From Heterohyrax brucei (Eukaryota > Chordata > Mammalia > Hyracoidea > Procaviidae), in assembly GCA_028571685.1 (NCBI GenBank), contig CM053140.1, positions 220,367,323 to 220,431,322 on the forward strand: a stretch of 64,000 nt of DNA, written 5' to 3'. A model generated the notes under the pieces. That model saw nothing but the letters and a program-made list of their open reading frames with translations. It did no database searches and was not told the DNA's origin. The position numbers and the translations under genes were made by a program. Shown one piece after another: positions 34,202 through 45,184 of the stretch; position 1 is the first letter of the stretch, and each line of letters starts with the position of its first letter.

Positions 34202-34763
34202 TGAGGTCTGACAATTAAGTCCCTGAACTTAATTATTCTAAGTGCTACATACCTCATTGCTGAATGTTCCTGCAGTCATTTTCCAAGTTCTCCCCTTAGG
34301 TAGCTATGCACTGATGCAAGCAACTAGCCCACCCTTCAGAGCAACTTCAGAACTCTTTCTGGAGTGGCCATTGCACATGATAGCATGGTGGCAAGTTCAC
34401 AAACTTATCTGTACAGCTGCCTGGGAGGGAATTTTTAGATGGCAAACAAATAGCTGTTTCAGAATACCCTCCCCACTCACCTGACCTGACTCCCAGTGAC
34501 TTTGTTCTTTACCTAAAGATAAAGAAAATATTGAAAGGAAGACAGTTTGATGGCATTCAGGACATCAAGGGTAGTATGATGACAGCTCTGATGGTCATTC
34601 TAGAAAAAGAATTCCAAAGCTGCTTTGAAGGGTGGGCTGGGCACTGGCATAGACGCATAGCTTCCCAAGGAGAGTACTTCAAAGATGAGCATGGTGACAC
34701 TCAACAGTGAGTTATGTAGTACTTTTTCTAGGAGAAGTTTGTGAACTTTACTGGCAGTCCTTG
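34202..34763 (+). mobile_element. Foldback mariner derivative
   Basis: The element is bounded by TA dinucleotides (34200-34201 and 34764-34765) and by terminal repeats TGAGGTCTGACAATTAAG and, complemented, CAAGGACTGCCAGTAAAG. The first ~170 bp (34202-34372) are an inverted, diverged copy of the last ~170 bp (34593-34763), far longer than a normal mariner terminal repeat of about 30 bp. Between them lies the C-terminal part of a mariner transposase. A second copy with the same architecture begins at 63519, so this is a family and not one accidental rearrangement. Confidence 0.8.
34392..34710 (+). pseudogene. Mariner transposase, C-terminal remnant
   Basis: This frame of about 105 codons is open from KFTNL near 34392 to the TGA at 34708-34710. 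It contains EYPPHSPDLTPSDFVLY, the region with the third aspartate of the mariner DD34D triad, then GRQFDGIQDIKGSMMTAL and ECFEGW-like FEGWAGHWHRRIASQGEYF. The DNA-binding domain and first two catalytic aspartates are absent, so it cannot act alone and must have been mobilised in trans. Neighbouring sequence is L1 3' end on both sides. Confidence 0.75.
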
Positions 34764-35929
34764 TAAGAGTGGGCGAGAGGGAGAGTGGTATTCACTAACT
34801 AGGTAGTAGACAAGAATTACCTTAAGTGAAGGGAGATACAACACCCAATACAGGGGGAGTCAGAAAAACTGGACTTTACCCAAAGCTAAGAAGATTTTTG
34901 AATATAAACAAACACTTTGAAGGACAGAATAGCAGAGGCATGGGCCTGGGGGTTATGGTTTCAGTGGACAACTAGATTAACTGACACAACAAAACTTATT
35001 AAGAAAGTGTTCTGCATTCTACCCCGATGAGTGGTGTCTGGAGCCTTATAAGCTAGTAATTGGCCATCTAATTGGCAGCAAGTGGTCCCAACTGACCAGG
35101 AGTAAAGGAGAATACAAAATATCAAAGACATAAGGAAAATAAGAGCCAGAGACAGAAAGGGCCACATAAGCTAAAGACTCCATCAGCCTGAGAATGGAAA
35201 AACTAGATGGTGCCCAACTACCACCAATGACCCTCCCAAATGAAAATACAACAGAGGGTTCCTGATGAAGCAGAAAAAAAGTGGAGAACATAAATTCTCA
35301 TAAAAAGGCTAGACTTAACAGTCTGATTGAGACTGGAAGGACCCCAGAAGGCAGGGCTGGACTCTCTGTAAGCTGTAAACTAAAACCATTCCTGAAACTA
35401 ACTCCAGACAAAAATTAGACTGCACTGTAAGTTAAAAAATTATACTTGTGCAGAGTGTGCTTCCTAGATCAAGTAGATACACGAGACAAACTGGACAGCT
35501 CCTGTCTGGATATGAGATGAAAAGACAGAAGGGGGCAGGAACGGGTTGAACAAACATGGGAAATACAGGTTGGAGGGGGTGACTGTGCTGTCACATTACA
35601 GAGAGAGCAACCAGCGTCACATACCAATATGTGCATAAATGTGTAAGAAATTAACAAGTTGTAAACTTTCACCTAAAGCACAATTTTAAAAAAAGGAAAT
35701 CACCCAGCAGAAGAGAAGGTCTTAGAGTTACCAGAGTGAGAATTCAAAAGATTAATAAATGCAGTCTTCAGGAGACCAGGAAGGAAATCAGGCAAAATGA
35801 AGACCAAGGCAAGGAACACACAAAGTGCTTGAAGAACATAAGATGGCTATGTAAGACCATAATGACAAATTAAACAGACTGTAAGAATCCCCAGAGAGAC
35901 AGCAAATAGAAAGCTAAAAGATTATAAAA

Positions 35930-36895
35930 TTTTAGAATTAGACAACTCAACAGGGTCATAGGAGCAGAATGAAAACCAGAATTAGTGAGATTGAAGACAA
36001 AGCAGTTGGCACACACTTATTTGAGGAAAAATCAGATAAAAGAGCTGAGACCAGTACTGAAGCCAACACTTCAGACAAAGATTGGACTGGATTAAGGGAT
36101 ACAGTGATGCAAGTGGTGTGTGCACATTATGATCTAATATATATACAAATATATATGGTTTAATATATATATATGGTTTAATATATGTATGAGGCTGTCC
36201 AACTGGTCTCCTTTTAGAGGGGAGAGGAGAGAGTGAAGAGGAGGGGACAAGTGTCAGCTGAATGGATAATGGAAGACTAGAGGGGATCAGTGTGCCATCA
36301 CAAGCTGAAGAGAGGTGATAGAGTTGCACAGAGTCAGGTGCTCAGGATTTTGTACAGCAATTTGACTTGGATTGCAAACTTTCACTTAATCACAATAAAA
36401 AAAATTCAAAAATTGTCAAAAACTTAGAATTATTTGGGAGTCTACCCAAAGGAATGACCTATGATTGATTAGAGTCCAATAACAGGCAGAATCACAGAAA
36501 ATACAGAGAGAATTGTTAAAGATTTTTTTTGCAGAAATCTTCCCAGATATCATGAAAGATGGGAGAAATTCATTGAACTCCAAATAAGGTAGATTCCCCA
36601 AAGAGTCATGAAGACTTATTATAATTAAACTTGACAATACCAGCTAGAGATAAACAAAAAGTTATCTACAAAGGAGAGTCAATACAACTAAGTATGGACT
36701 ACTCAGTAGAAATCAAGCAGGCAAGAAGGCAATAGGATGACACACATCAATCCTTGAAGGAAATATATATATACATATATATATCAGCCAGCTGCCAGCA
36801 AAACTGTCTCTTAAATATAATAGTGAAACTGGAGCATGTCCACATAAACAGAAGTTAAGAAAATTTGTAGAAACCCAACCAAAATTATAAGAAAC
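35930..36895 (+). pseudogene. L1 ORF1 pseudogene, interrupted
   Basis: ORF1 can be followed from GAATGAAAACCAGAATTAGTG and a GAGATTGAAGACAAAGCAG segment (matching the sequence near 10160-10190). After the nested L1 it continues through TTCCCAGATATCATGAAAGATGG to the C-terminal region with TATAATAGTGAAACTGG near 36820 and CTAAAGGGAGTCCTCTGGTT near 36900. Stops are frequent and no frame exceeds background. A (TA)n microsatellite has expanded inside it at 36765-36786. Confidence 0.65.
36043..36402 (+). mobile_element. L1 3'UTR fragment nested in L1 ORF1
   Basis: It starts near TGAGACCAGTACTGAAGCC and contains CAGACAAAGATTGGACTGG. It ends with TTGCAAACTTTCACTTAATC and an AATAAAAAAAATTC tail. It is a severely 5'-truncated L1 of the same 3'UTR type as 34766-35690. 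Internally, TATATATGGTTTAATA is tandemly repeated at 36150-36185. Confidence 0.7.
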
Positions 36896-37361
36896 ACTAA
36901 AGGGAGTCCTCTGGTTAGAAAATGAATAATATCAGGTAACAACACAAGACTAGAACACAGGATAGAACAACCAAATATCAACCCAAATAGGGAATTAAGA
37001 AATAAATCAAAGCTAAAACCCTGAAAATAAGGAAATAAAGATATCAGTATGTAAAAGATTACAACATGAAAACAAAAAAGATAGACTAAACTCATAGATG
37101 TTTCATATGGAGAGAAAGTTGGATGATACCAAGATCTAAAAGATTGGTTTAATTTTTTTAAAATAGAGATAAATATTAAGATAATCAGAAAGGAAACTAA
37201 CAATCCTAAAGATCAAAATGAAAAAACATAACAACTCAGAAAATACAAAATAAACAATGAAAAAGATGAGTGAAGAAAATGTATAAATAAAAATGACTCA
37301 GCACAGAAAATTAAGTGGAACAAAGAAGCTGTCAACAACACATATATGAAAATACATCAAA

Positions 37362-39375
37362 GTGACAGCACTAAACTCATACCTATCAATAATTATGCTG
37401 AATGTAAATAGGCTAAATGTACCAACAAAGAGACAGAGAGTGGCAGAATGGATTAAAAAAAAAAATCTGTCTATATCCTACCTACAAGAGACACACCTTA
37501 GACTCAAAGACAAAAACAAACTAAAACTCAAGGGATACAAAAAATACATAGCGAGCAAACAACAATCAAAAAAAGAGCAGGAGCTCAATATTAATCTCTG
37601 ACAAAATAGACTTTAAAGCAAAATTTACCACAAAAGATAAGAAAGGACACTATATATATAATGCTTAAAGGGTCAATACGCCAGGAGGACATAATCATAG
37701 TAAACATTTACTCATCCAAAGACAGGGCTCCAAAATGCGTAATACAAACTCTAATGGCATTGAAAAGAGAAACAGCTTCACAGTAATTGTGGATGTAAAC
37801 GCATCACTTTCAGTGAGAGAGGGTCCAGAAAGAAGCTCAGAAAAGACTTGGAGAATCTAAACGCCACAATCAACCAACTTGATCTCACAGACGTGTACAA
37901 AACACTCCATCCAACAGCAGCCAAATGTACTTTCTTTACCAAAGCATATGGAACATTCTCCAGAGTAGACCACATACTATGCCACAAAGCAAGCCTTATC
38001 ACAATCCAAAACATCAGATATTACAAAGCATCTTTTCTGACCATAAAGTCATAAAAGTGGAAGTCAGTAACAGAAAAATAAAATATATAGAAGCTGAACA
38101 ACACCTTGCTCAAAAACTACTGGGTTATAGAATATATCAAGGATGGATAAAATAAACTCACAGAATGAAAACACGTCCTACTAGAACATTTGAGATACAG
38201 AGAAAGCAGTGTTTATTTGTCTGTTTATAGCAATAAATGTACACCCCCCCAAAATAAAAGAATAAAACCAAAACATTAGCTCTACAACTTGAACAAGTAG
38301 AAGAGAGCAGCAAAAGAAGCCCCTAAGCACTAGAAGAGAGGAAATAATAAAATTAGGGCAGAAACAAATGAAACGGATACTAGGAAAACAGCTGAAAGAG
38401 TTAACAAGACCAAAAGCTGATTCTCTGAAAAGATTTTAAAAAGCTGATAGACTTTTGTCCAAACTGATAAAAGAAAAACAAGGAGTGGGAGCACATAACC
38501 CAAATAAGAAAAGAGACAGGCAATGTTAAAACACATCCAACTGAAATTAAAAGAATCATTACAGAATACTATGAAAAATTATACCTTAACAAATTTGAAA
38601 AACTAGAGGAAATAGACAATTTCTAGATGCTGTACCTACTTACATTGACACAGAGGTAAAACAACTAAGTAAATCTATAACAAGAGATTGAAGAGGAATT
38701 AAAATGCTCCCAACAACAATACAACAAAAGCTCTGGCCCTGACAGCTTCACTGGAGAATTGTACAAAACTTTCAGAGAAGAGTTCAATATCCCTCGTGAA
38801 TATAGATGCAAAGATCCTCAACAAATTCTATCCAATAGAATTCAACAACATATCAAAAAAAAAAATTCATCATGACTAAGTAGAATTTGTACCACATATG
38901 CAGGAATGTTTCAACATTAGAGAAGCAATCAGTGAAATCTGTCACATATGTAAAACTAAAGATAAGAACCACATGATCACTTGATTCAGAAAAGGTGGTA
39001 GAACAAATTCAACACCCATTCATGATAATGACTTTCACCAAAATAGGACTAGAAGGGAAATTCCTCAACATAATAAAAGCATTTACACTAAGGTAATGTT
39101 AAGCCAACATCATCCTAACTGGAAAGAGTCTGAAAGCATTCTCTTGAGAATAGGATCCTGACAAGATGCCACTTGCTACCACCAGTATTTGACATTGGGG
39201 TCCCAGCCAATGCAATAAGACAAGAAAAAGAAATAAAGGTCATCCAATTTGGTAAGTAAGAAGTAAAAGTATCCCTATCTGTAGATTATACTGAACATAA
39301 AACCACAAAGAATCAACAAGAAAGAGACTGTAGCTAATAAAAGATTTTAATAAAGTCTCGGGATACAAGATACAG
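37362..39375 (+). pseudogene. L1 ORF2 pseudogene (endonuclease and partial RT)
   Basis: The start codon has become GTG at 37362; the following residues TALNSYLSIIMLNVNRLN match the ORF2 start elsewhere in the window. Endonuclease landmarks are YLQETHLRLKDK, TINQLDLTDVYKTLHP, and FSRVDHILCHKA near 37950-37990. RT sequence is only patchy, and the FADDMI box has degraded to VDYTE near 39280. Stops and frameshifts throughout make it an old, dead copy. Confidence 0.75.
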
Positions 39376-39424
39376 AATGAGCACAGACACAAGGTGAAGA
39401 CAGACACTATCTGATGAGGGAAAC

Positions 39425-39588
39425 AAGTGAATCTAAAAGACCAGGAATGCCAAGGATTGCCAGCTACTAGAAACAGAAATGAAGGACCTCCTCTTCCTAG
39501 CCTCTTTAACTGTGAGAAAACAAATTTCTGTTCTTTAAAACTACCCACCTGCAGTATTTCTATTACTATAGAACTGGGAAACTAAGCC
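39425..39588 (+). mobile_element. MLT1-like LTR fragment
   Basis: GAATGCCAAGGATTGCCAGCT is followed by CTGTGAGAAAACAAATTTCTG, TTAAAACTACCCACCTGCAG and GAACTGGGAAACTAAG. This is the 3' part of an MLT1-type MaLR LTR in sense, including the usual polyadenylation-region wording. It is older than the two LTRs with clear TSDs. Confidence 0.6.
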
Positions 39589-39990
39589 AATCAGAAGGAA
39601 TATCATACATCCTGTGACAGATCATATTTTGGATAACCCAGGCAAATTCTCTACCTCTCCTTCTCGTGAGGCCTTATCTTGGTCCTATTGTTACACGAAT
39701 GAAAGCAGCCAGCATCTCTGTGCCTTGCTTTGGCAGAGGAGGGACACCAGAGATAGCTGTAGCAGACTGCCAGCCTCAGAAAGCTGAGCTCAGTGTCAGA
39801 AGGCAAAACATAAGGATGTGAAAAATTAAGTGACAAAAGATGGCACCCCAGACTACATAACTGGCTTTGAAGTCCCTGTTTGTATCAGAACCCCTGATTC
39901 CTACTCCTGTGCTGCTATTCTCTTCTATACTGTCAGCAGTGTCAAATCTCAAGCCAATACAGGGTAAGAAGGTAGTAGTAACAGGCCCAG
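39589..39990. other. Unassigned interval
   Basis: No recognised element or frame. Confidence 0.5.
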
Positions 39991-39994
39991 GGTG

Positions 39995-40075
39995 TGTGGT
40001 ATGTGCATGTATGTGTGTGTGTGTGTGTGCATGTGGGTATGTGTGTGTGTGTGAGAGAGAGATAGAGAGAGAAAG
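39995..40075 (+). repeat. TG/GA microsatellite
   Basis: Alternating TG, with CATG interruptions, gives way to a GA tract (GTGTGTGAGAGAGAGATAGAG). It is a compound dinucleotide repeat likely to be length-polymorphic. Confidence 0.9.
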
Positions 40076-40080
40076 GATGA

Positions 40081-41004
40081 ACCAATGGGATGCGTGCGAT
40101 TCTTACTGTATCATCTCTTCACCTCCTTCAACCAGTGACCTCACTAATGCGAGCCCTCTCACAAATGAGAGCCCCAGACTCCACCAAGTTGTTGAGATGA
40201 TTACACTAGCCTGATCTCCTACTGTCCTTCAAATGCAGAGAGATTTATCTGTCAGATGTATGAGTCCAGGGACAGCTGAGTCGGGAGACGCGTTTTGCAA
40301 AGCTCTAAGAATGATTTAAAAGCACTACGGGCTCAATGCATCGAATATCAGGAAGAATGCAGGTACATCAGAGGCGCCTGCCCTTGCCTCACTGTTGAAC
40401 TTTATTTTCCTTGTAGTCATCTTCACAAAGCCTGGCCCAAGCCCAGTCCTTTCCAAAAACAGCCCATTTATGGATGATTCAGCCTCAGGAGGTTCTGGGA
40501 GGCTAGTAATCGCATAAAGGAGATCCTGTGTGTATGTGTATGCGTCCATATTATGCCATTAGGGAAAAGCAAGAGTAGTTTGGATGCTTGCTAATGGACT
40601 CCAGGCATCAGTATGTTATCAGATAACATTGTAAATGTCATAGTTCCCCAAAATCAAAGGACATCTGAAGGTTGTCATGTCAAAGTGCTGTAGACCTTCT
40701 CACTAGGAAAGTAAAACTGGGCCAAGCACAGCTCTCAACCTTACTATCAACTTTCCCCAAGCCTCTTTAACCAGCCAAAAAGAAAACTATAAATATGTAT
40801 TAAGCAGCTCAGGGACACCTAAGCAGATGGGAGCTGAGAGCTGACAATGGAGGTTAGATAGCAGAGCTGGAGACTGTTTAATGACTGCTGCTATCAGGTT
40901 TCCCACCTATTCTTTCAGGGTAAACCTGGAGACGCATCTACAGGCGCAGGCTGTGGGCTCCTCAGCTCTTGCTTTACTCAGGGTCTCTCCTAGTTTTATT
41001 ATTT
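40081..41004. other. Unassigned interval
   Basis: Apparently unique sequence with short frames only; no repeat family recognised. Confidence 0.5.
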
Positions 41005-41017
41005 GCATGTGTGAACC

Positions 41018-41101
41018 GACTCACGGCGACCCGAGGGGCCAGGGTAGAACTGACCCCCAGAGTCTCCATGAGTCGGATCTGACTTGACGGCTCTCAGCTT
41101 G
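41018..41101 (+). mobile_element. 84-bp inverted mini-AfroSINE, perfect 13-bp TSD
   Basis: It is flanked by GCATGTGTGAACC at 41005-41017 and 41102-41114. The left ~52 bp are antisense SINE (GACTCACGGCGACCCGAGGG to GAGTCTCCA). The right ~32 bp are sense SINE tail (TGAGTCGGATCTGACTTGAC to CAGCTTG). In SINE coordinates the two parts abut at the GAGTC sequence, with about 6 bp in common. This is the pattern of twin priming on a truncated SINE transcript. Several CpGs are intact and the TSD is perfect, so the insertion looks recent. Confidence 0.75.
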
Positions 41102-41114
41102 GCATGTGTGAACC

Positions 41115-41727
41115 AGAAGCTTTCAAACAAAACCCAGAAACTTTTATTGCCTTTCTCTGAACAGAGGAGATACTGTAAAAATCATTGTATTAAAATGGCA
41201 TCCAAAAAAGTACATTTACAGCGATAAAATAATAAAAAGATGAAACCATTCAAGCAGTGCACAAACTACTGGTCCCCTCCACCACCCCATGTTTCCATCT
41301 CTATCCTCTCCCCTGCTGTCCCTGAAGATCTGACTTTTAAAATACTGTGGGTTTCAATAGGAAATCTGTTGAAGATACAAGAGTGATATTTAATAGGGTC
41401 CACTTTGTGCTGGATCACCTTGCTGCCAGTGGAGACACCTGCTGTTGGAATAAATGACAGGTCATGCAAAAAAATAATGGCACAGCCTATAGACTGAGCC
41501 TCCTAGCACAGGCAGGAACAAGGTGGGCTCTGCCAGGAGCTGCCAGGACTGCGCTGGAGCAGAAAACTCCACACCTACCCCGAGCTTGGATTTGAAAGAA
41601 TGGTTTAGAAGTGGCTTTGTGTTTGCCACATAAGCCCTCAATGCAGGAAAAAAAGTACACCACATATATATTGAGCTGGGGCTCCTCTGTCAGGCATTGC
41701 CAACAGCACCCATCTCTAAAAGCGGCC
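41115..41727. other. Unassigned interval
   Basis: No recognised repeat; short frames on both strands are not supported by any motif. Confidence 0.5.
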
Positions 41728-41942
41728 TTAAAGGAGTCCTTGGGTGATGCAAATGGTTAATATGCTCTGCTGCTCACCCAAAGTTTGGAAGTTTTCACCC
41801 ACCCTAACGTAACTTGGAAGAAAATCCCGGTCATCTCTTTCCAAAAAATCAGCCATTGAAAATCCTGTAAAGCTCAGTTCTGCTCTGACACATACAGATT
41901 GCCATGAGTCAGAGCTGACTTGGCAGCAGCTGGTTTTTAAAG
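41728..41942 (+). mobile_element. AfroSINE, full length
   Basis: It reads GGAGTCCTTGGGTGATGCAA, a GGTTAATATGCTCTGCTGC head, CATCTCTTTCCAAAAAATCAGCC, GACACATACAGATTGCCATG and AGTCAGAGCTGACTTGGCAG. It is a useful in-window reference for the subfamily split at 1107-4565. Confidence 0.8.
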
Positions 41943-41987
41943 AACTTTGAAGAATAGTTTCAGTTAACTGGAGTCTCTACCTATACA

Positions 41988-42330
41988 AAATTAATGCGTT
42001 TGTAAGCATGCTCTGGTACTATCCCCTAATATGCAGTTGCTGTTGCCATCCTTCCTCACCACAAAGTGAACAGGACCCACTGAGACATTTCCTGGTACTT
42101 GCTCGATGAGTTTTAACAGTAAATGGACAAATGCAGCAACTGTGGTTGAGAAGGCCATAATGATGAGGATCACCCAAAGGCCAAATATATTCCTCCGTGC
42201 TCCCTTTCAGTCAGGATCAATTGCCCTGTCTCCTTTCTTTACTCGCTGGTCTGTTGTTGCAAAGAGTCCAAAGTGCCCAGACGCCTTTGTTCCTGATTTT
42301 TTAATCATTCTTTTTTCAAGCCCTTAATCA
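41988..42330 (-). pseudogene. Unrecognised frame with one membrane segment
   Basis: A minus-strand frame of about 110 codons, open except for one TGA, runs from about 42330 to a TAA near 41988. It has a basic N-terminal half, then RRNIFGLWVILIIMAFSTT as the start of a hydrophobic segment continuing AAFVHLLLK, then a polar tail with three cysteines or histidines. The composition looks protein-like and matches none of the window's mobile elements. It could be an exon, a retrocopy or chance; I do not recognise the family. Confidence 0.3.
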
Positions 42331-42489
42331 ACTAGCTGAACTTTTCACTACTGCCCATGAGTTCATATGTATTCTTTGCTCAGGCCACTTCTCTTTCCAC
42401 AAAAAAGTAGTTGGCTGGTGGATCACTCAAATCTCTGTCTACTGGAATATTGGTGAAGCCAGCACAATTTGTACGAGACAAGGTCATGG

Positions 42490-43232
42490 AAGCTCTATAG
42501 ACACAGATTCCCTGAGGGACAATATTGCTGGGCTAAGGGCTACAGGGGACCATAGTCTTGAAGGACATCTGGCTCAAATGGCATAACAAAGTCTATAAAG
42601 AAAAATGTTCTACATTCTGCTTTGATGAGTAGCATCTGAAGTCTTAGCCTGTGAGCAGCCACCTAAGATGCTCCACTAGTCTCTCCCCTTGGAGAGCAAG
42701 GGAGAATGGAGAAAACTAAATGTACAAGGGAAAGATTAGCTGAAGGGGCTAATGGACCCAATTACCACAGCCTCCACCAGACTGAGTGCAGTACAACTAG
42801 CTAGTGCCAGGCTAGCACCACTGACTGCTGACTAGGGTCACAGTAGAGATTCCTGGAGAGAACTGGAGAACAAGTAGACCAAAATTCTAACTCACACAAA
42901 AAAGCCAGGTTTACTGGCCTGAGAAACCTGAGAAACTGTGACAGTAGCCCGTAGACATACTTTTAGCTCAGTAATGAAGTCACTCTTAAGGTTCACCCTT
43001 CAGCTGAAGATTAAAGAAGCCCAGAAAACAAAACAAGGCTAAATGGGCATATCAGCCTAGGGGAAAGGACTAGGAGGCTGGTAATGGGGAATTCAACACT
43101 GAGAAGGAAAATGCTGACTTCTTGAAGGGTTTTAACCGTGTCATAAGACAGTGCATACTGTTTAATGAGAAATGAGTTTGTGCTTTACGCTTCCATCAAA
43201 AGTACAATAAAAAAAGAAAAAAAAATTAGGTT
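42490..43232 (+). mobile_element. L1 3'UTR, 5'-truncated, with A-rich tail
   Basis: It has the same 3'UTR type as 34766-35690: TCTACATTCTGCTTTGATGAG, GAAACCTGAGAAACTGTGAC, TGAAGATTAAAGAAGCCCAG. It ends in CAAAAGTACAATAAAAAAAGAAAAAAAAATT at 43200-43232. No ORF2 is included. The left edge is approximate. Confidence 0.65.
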
Positions 43233-43767
43233 AACTGGAAAGATGTCCCACCCATCATTGTATTTCAGAGTGACCTGACAGAAGTTGTAATACAGCAGCC
43301 ATCCATTTTTTACTTGCACCCACAAGCCTTCTCAGTCATCTTCTCAAACAGACAAATGTGTGAAATGAGGGAAAGACTGCAGTGCAGCAATGAGGGATGA
43401 CATGGGAATCTGGACCACCCTGCTCGTATGGCTTATTTGTGTCCTCTGGACCTGCTGATGTCTGATCCTGGATGTAACGCTTCAATCTTAAAATGGATAG
43501 CTAAGTCCATCCTGTTTTAAAATTAGGTGGATCTGACTGAACTCAGTTCATAATAGGCTGTCTGGCTACACAGTCGCCTGAAATCCCTGGTCAGCTACTC
43601 TATCTCTAGTATGTCCTAGATAGTACAACAGAGGTTTCTCAAACAGTGTATAATTCTCTGATACAGAAGGCATGATCTTGCTCAGAACTTTATAATTCAC
43701 ATTGTATTTGTCTCACTGAAGGTTGTTATAAGGTACACAATGCATCTTTTTTTCCTGTGATACTGTT
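43233..43767. other. Unassigned interval
   Basis: No recognised repeat or frame. Confidence 0.5.
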
Positions 43768-43982
43768 AAATAAAAAAAAAAAAATCCCCTTTCCATCTTG
43801 TATATTCCGACTCATAGCAACTCCACAGGACCGAGTAAAATTGCCACATAGAGTTTCCAAGGTGGTAGTCATTACGGAAGCAGACTGCCACATCTTTCTC
43901 CCTTAGAGCAGCTTGTGGGTTGGAACCACCAACTTTTTGGTTAGCAACAGAGCACTTAAACCATTGTGCCGTAGATACCTGT
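43768..43982 (-). mobile_element. AfroSINE, antisense, longer-spacer subfamily
   Basis: The plus strand begins near an (A)n run and TATTCCGACTCATAGCAACTC. It then has AGAGTTTCCAAGGTGGTAGTC, CGGAAGCAGACTGCCACATC, GTGGGTTGGAACCACCAAC and the head complement. The ACGGAAGCAGACTGCC spacer distinguishes this subfamily from 45185 and 61194. Confidence 0.8.
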
Positions 43983-44349
43983 AATATCATGGGGACTATC
44001 TGACTCACATGGTCATATGTATGCACTGTAACTTGGAACTTCTATATAGCCCTGTCCTACTCTGGAACCACTCAAAGCTGAAACTTCTCCCTTTTCTTTG
44101 GGAAATGTTCAGACCAGTATTCCCAAATGTGGAATATGCTACCACCAGAGCACAAAGAAGCTTTCAGGCATTATGATTCCTTCTCGGTGGTAGGAGGTAT
44201 GAGATACAACAGCTTGCCACTCTGGCAGGGAAGTCTCAACATATCCCATACCACTGGACCTGTAAAATTTTTATGGATATGGCAGGTGAACACTCATAGG
44301 TTTTGCCTCCTGTGCTCTGAAAACATGTGGTTTGCTTAAGGCCTTCAGT

Positions 44350-45050
44350 ATACTTTTGGCTTCTCATTACTCTGGCCAAGTTAGTATAATCTTGTTGATA
44401 TAGTTGATAAATGAGATGATCTTGGAATGTCTATACAGTCGAGGTCTCCTCAGACTCTGATAACTGAATTTGGAAAAATTAACACAGCCCTGGGGAAAGA
44501 CTACACGTAGACTGTTGTCCACCCCACATAAATATATACTGTTTCTTGTCCTCCTCCTTGATAGAGACTGTTGCTGCTGTTGTGTATCGTTGACAAAATC
44601 TTGACTCTTAGACATCATATAGAATAGAGAAGAACCATCTCATAGTTTCCTAAACCGTGATCTGTACAGAAGTAGATTACTGGGTCTTTTCTCCTGCATA
44701 ACATCTGGTGGTTCCAAACCACGGACCTTTGGTAAGCAGTCAAGCACTTTAACCACTGTGCCTCCGAGGCTCCATTGATAGGGATGAAAAAGATCATATT
44801 TGCCATAGCAATGGTTGTATAACATGTACCTTAGGCTGTGTTAATCTGCTCTAGCAAGGGTACCTCATGTAGCACAGCAGCTGCATTTGGGGACACTACT
44901 TGAATGAGTTTGTGTTAATACACTGTAGTCCTCTAAGGTCCCTCTGGGTTTTGTAGAGACCAAACTGGTGAATTCAGTGGCGTATGGTGGGTACTGCCAT
45001 CCCTATTTTGTTTAATTCTTTAAGAATTGCATTCATCTCTTCCATTCATT
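44350..45050 (-). pseudogene. ERV-L reverse transcriptase pseudogene
   Basis: The minus strand shows an NSPVW motif near 44970, a leucine-rich LLEQI segment near 44845, then, past the SINE at 44690-44778, IKEEDKKQ near 44565. A (F)PQGCVN motif lies near 44490. The catalytic YIDD-type box reads YINK near 44405, so both active-site aspartates are lost. Order and spacing fit the palm of a retroviral RT. Multiple frameshifts and stops are present. It is an old endogenous relic with no coding capacity. Confidence 0.7.
44690..44778 (-). mobile_element. AfroSINE head fragment, antisense, in ERV-L
   Basis: ACATCTGGTGGTTCCAAACC, CACGGACCTTTGGTAAGCAG and CACTTTAACCACTGTGCC form the complement of the tRNA-like head. 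The 3' tail is absent. Confidence 0.7.
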
Positions 45051-45184
45051 CTAAGATGAATTTTGCTTTTGATTTACTATTTTGGCAGGAAAGGAGGAAG
45101 ACTGTAGGAAAAGAAGGTCAAGAAATTTACACTTGGCTTTTTTAATTATACTGGTTCTTACTCCATAGGCTCAGAAAACTTGTG

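Larger units (their letters stand above)
33483..35692 (+). mobile_element. Older L1: ORF2 3' end and 3'UTR
   Basis: The ORF2 C-terminal region is read in GAGAAATGCAAGTTAAAACTGC, GAGATACCATCACATCCCAAC and AATGTTGGAGAGGTTGTGG, homologous in sense to the complement of 6900-7200. A long 3'UTR (34766-35690) ends in TGTAAACTTTCACCTAAAGCACAATTTTAAAAAAAGG. This 3'UTR type recurs at 36043-36402 and 42490-43232 and differs from that of the minus-strand L1s. A mariner derivative (34202-34763) splits it. Confidence 0.75.
35693..39375 (+). mobile_element. Older L1: ORF1 through mid-ORF2, with nested L1 3'UTR
   Basis: A-rich sense L1 sequence covers ORF1 (to about 36890), a spacer, and ORF2 from 37362 through the endonuclease into the RT. 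It ends near 39375 without a 3'UTR. It is more diverged than the minus-strand L1s. A 3'UTR fragment of another L1 lies at 36043-36402, after which ORF1 resumes in register (CTTAGAATTATTTGGGAGTC). Confidence 0.75.
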
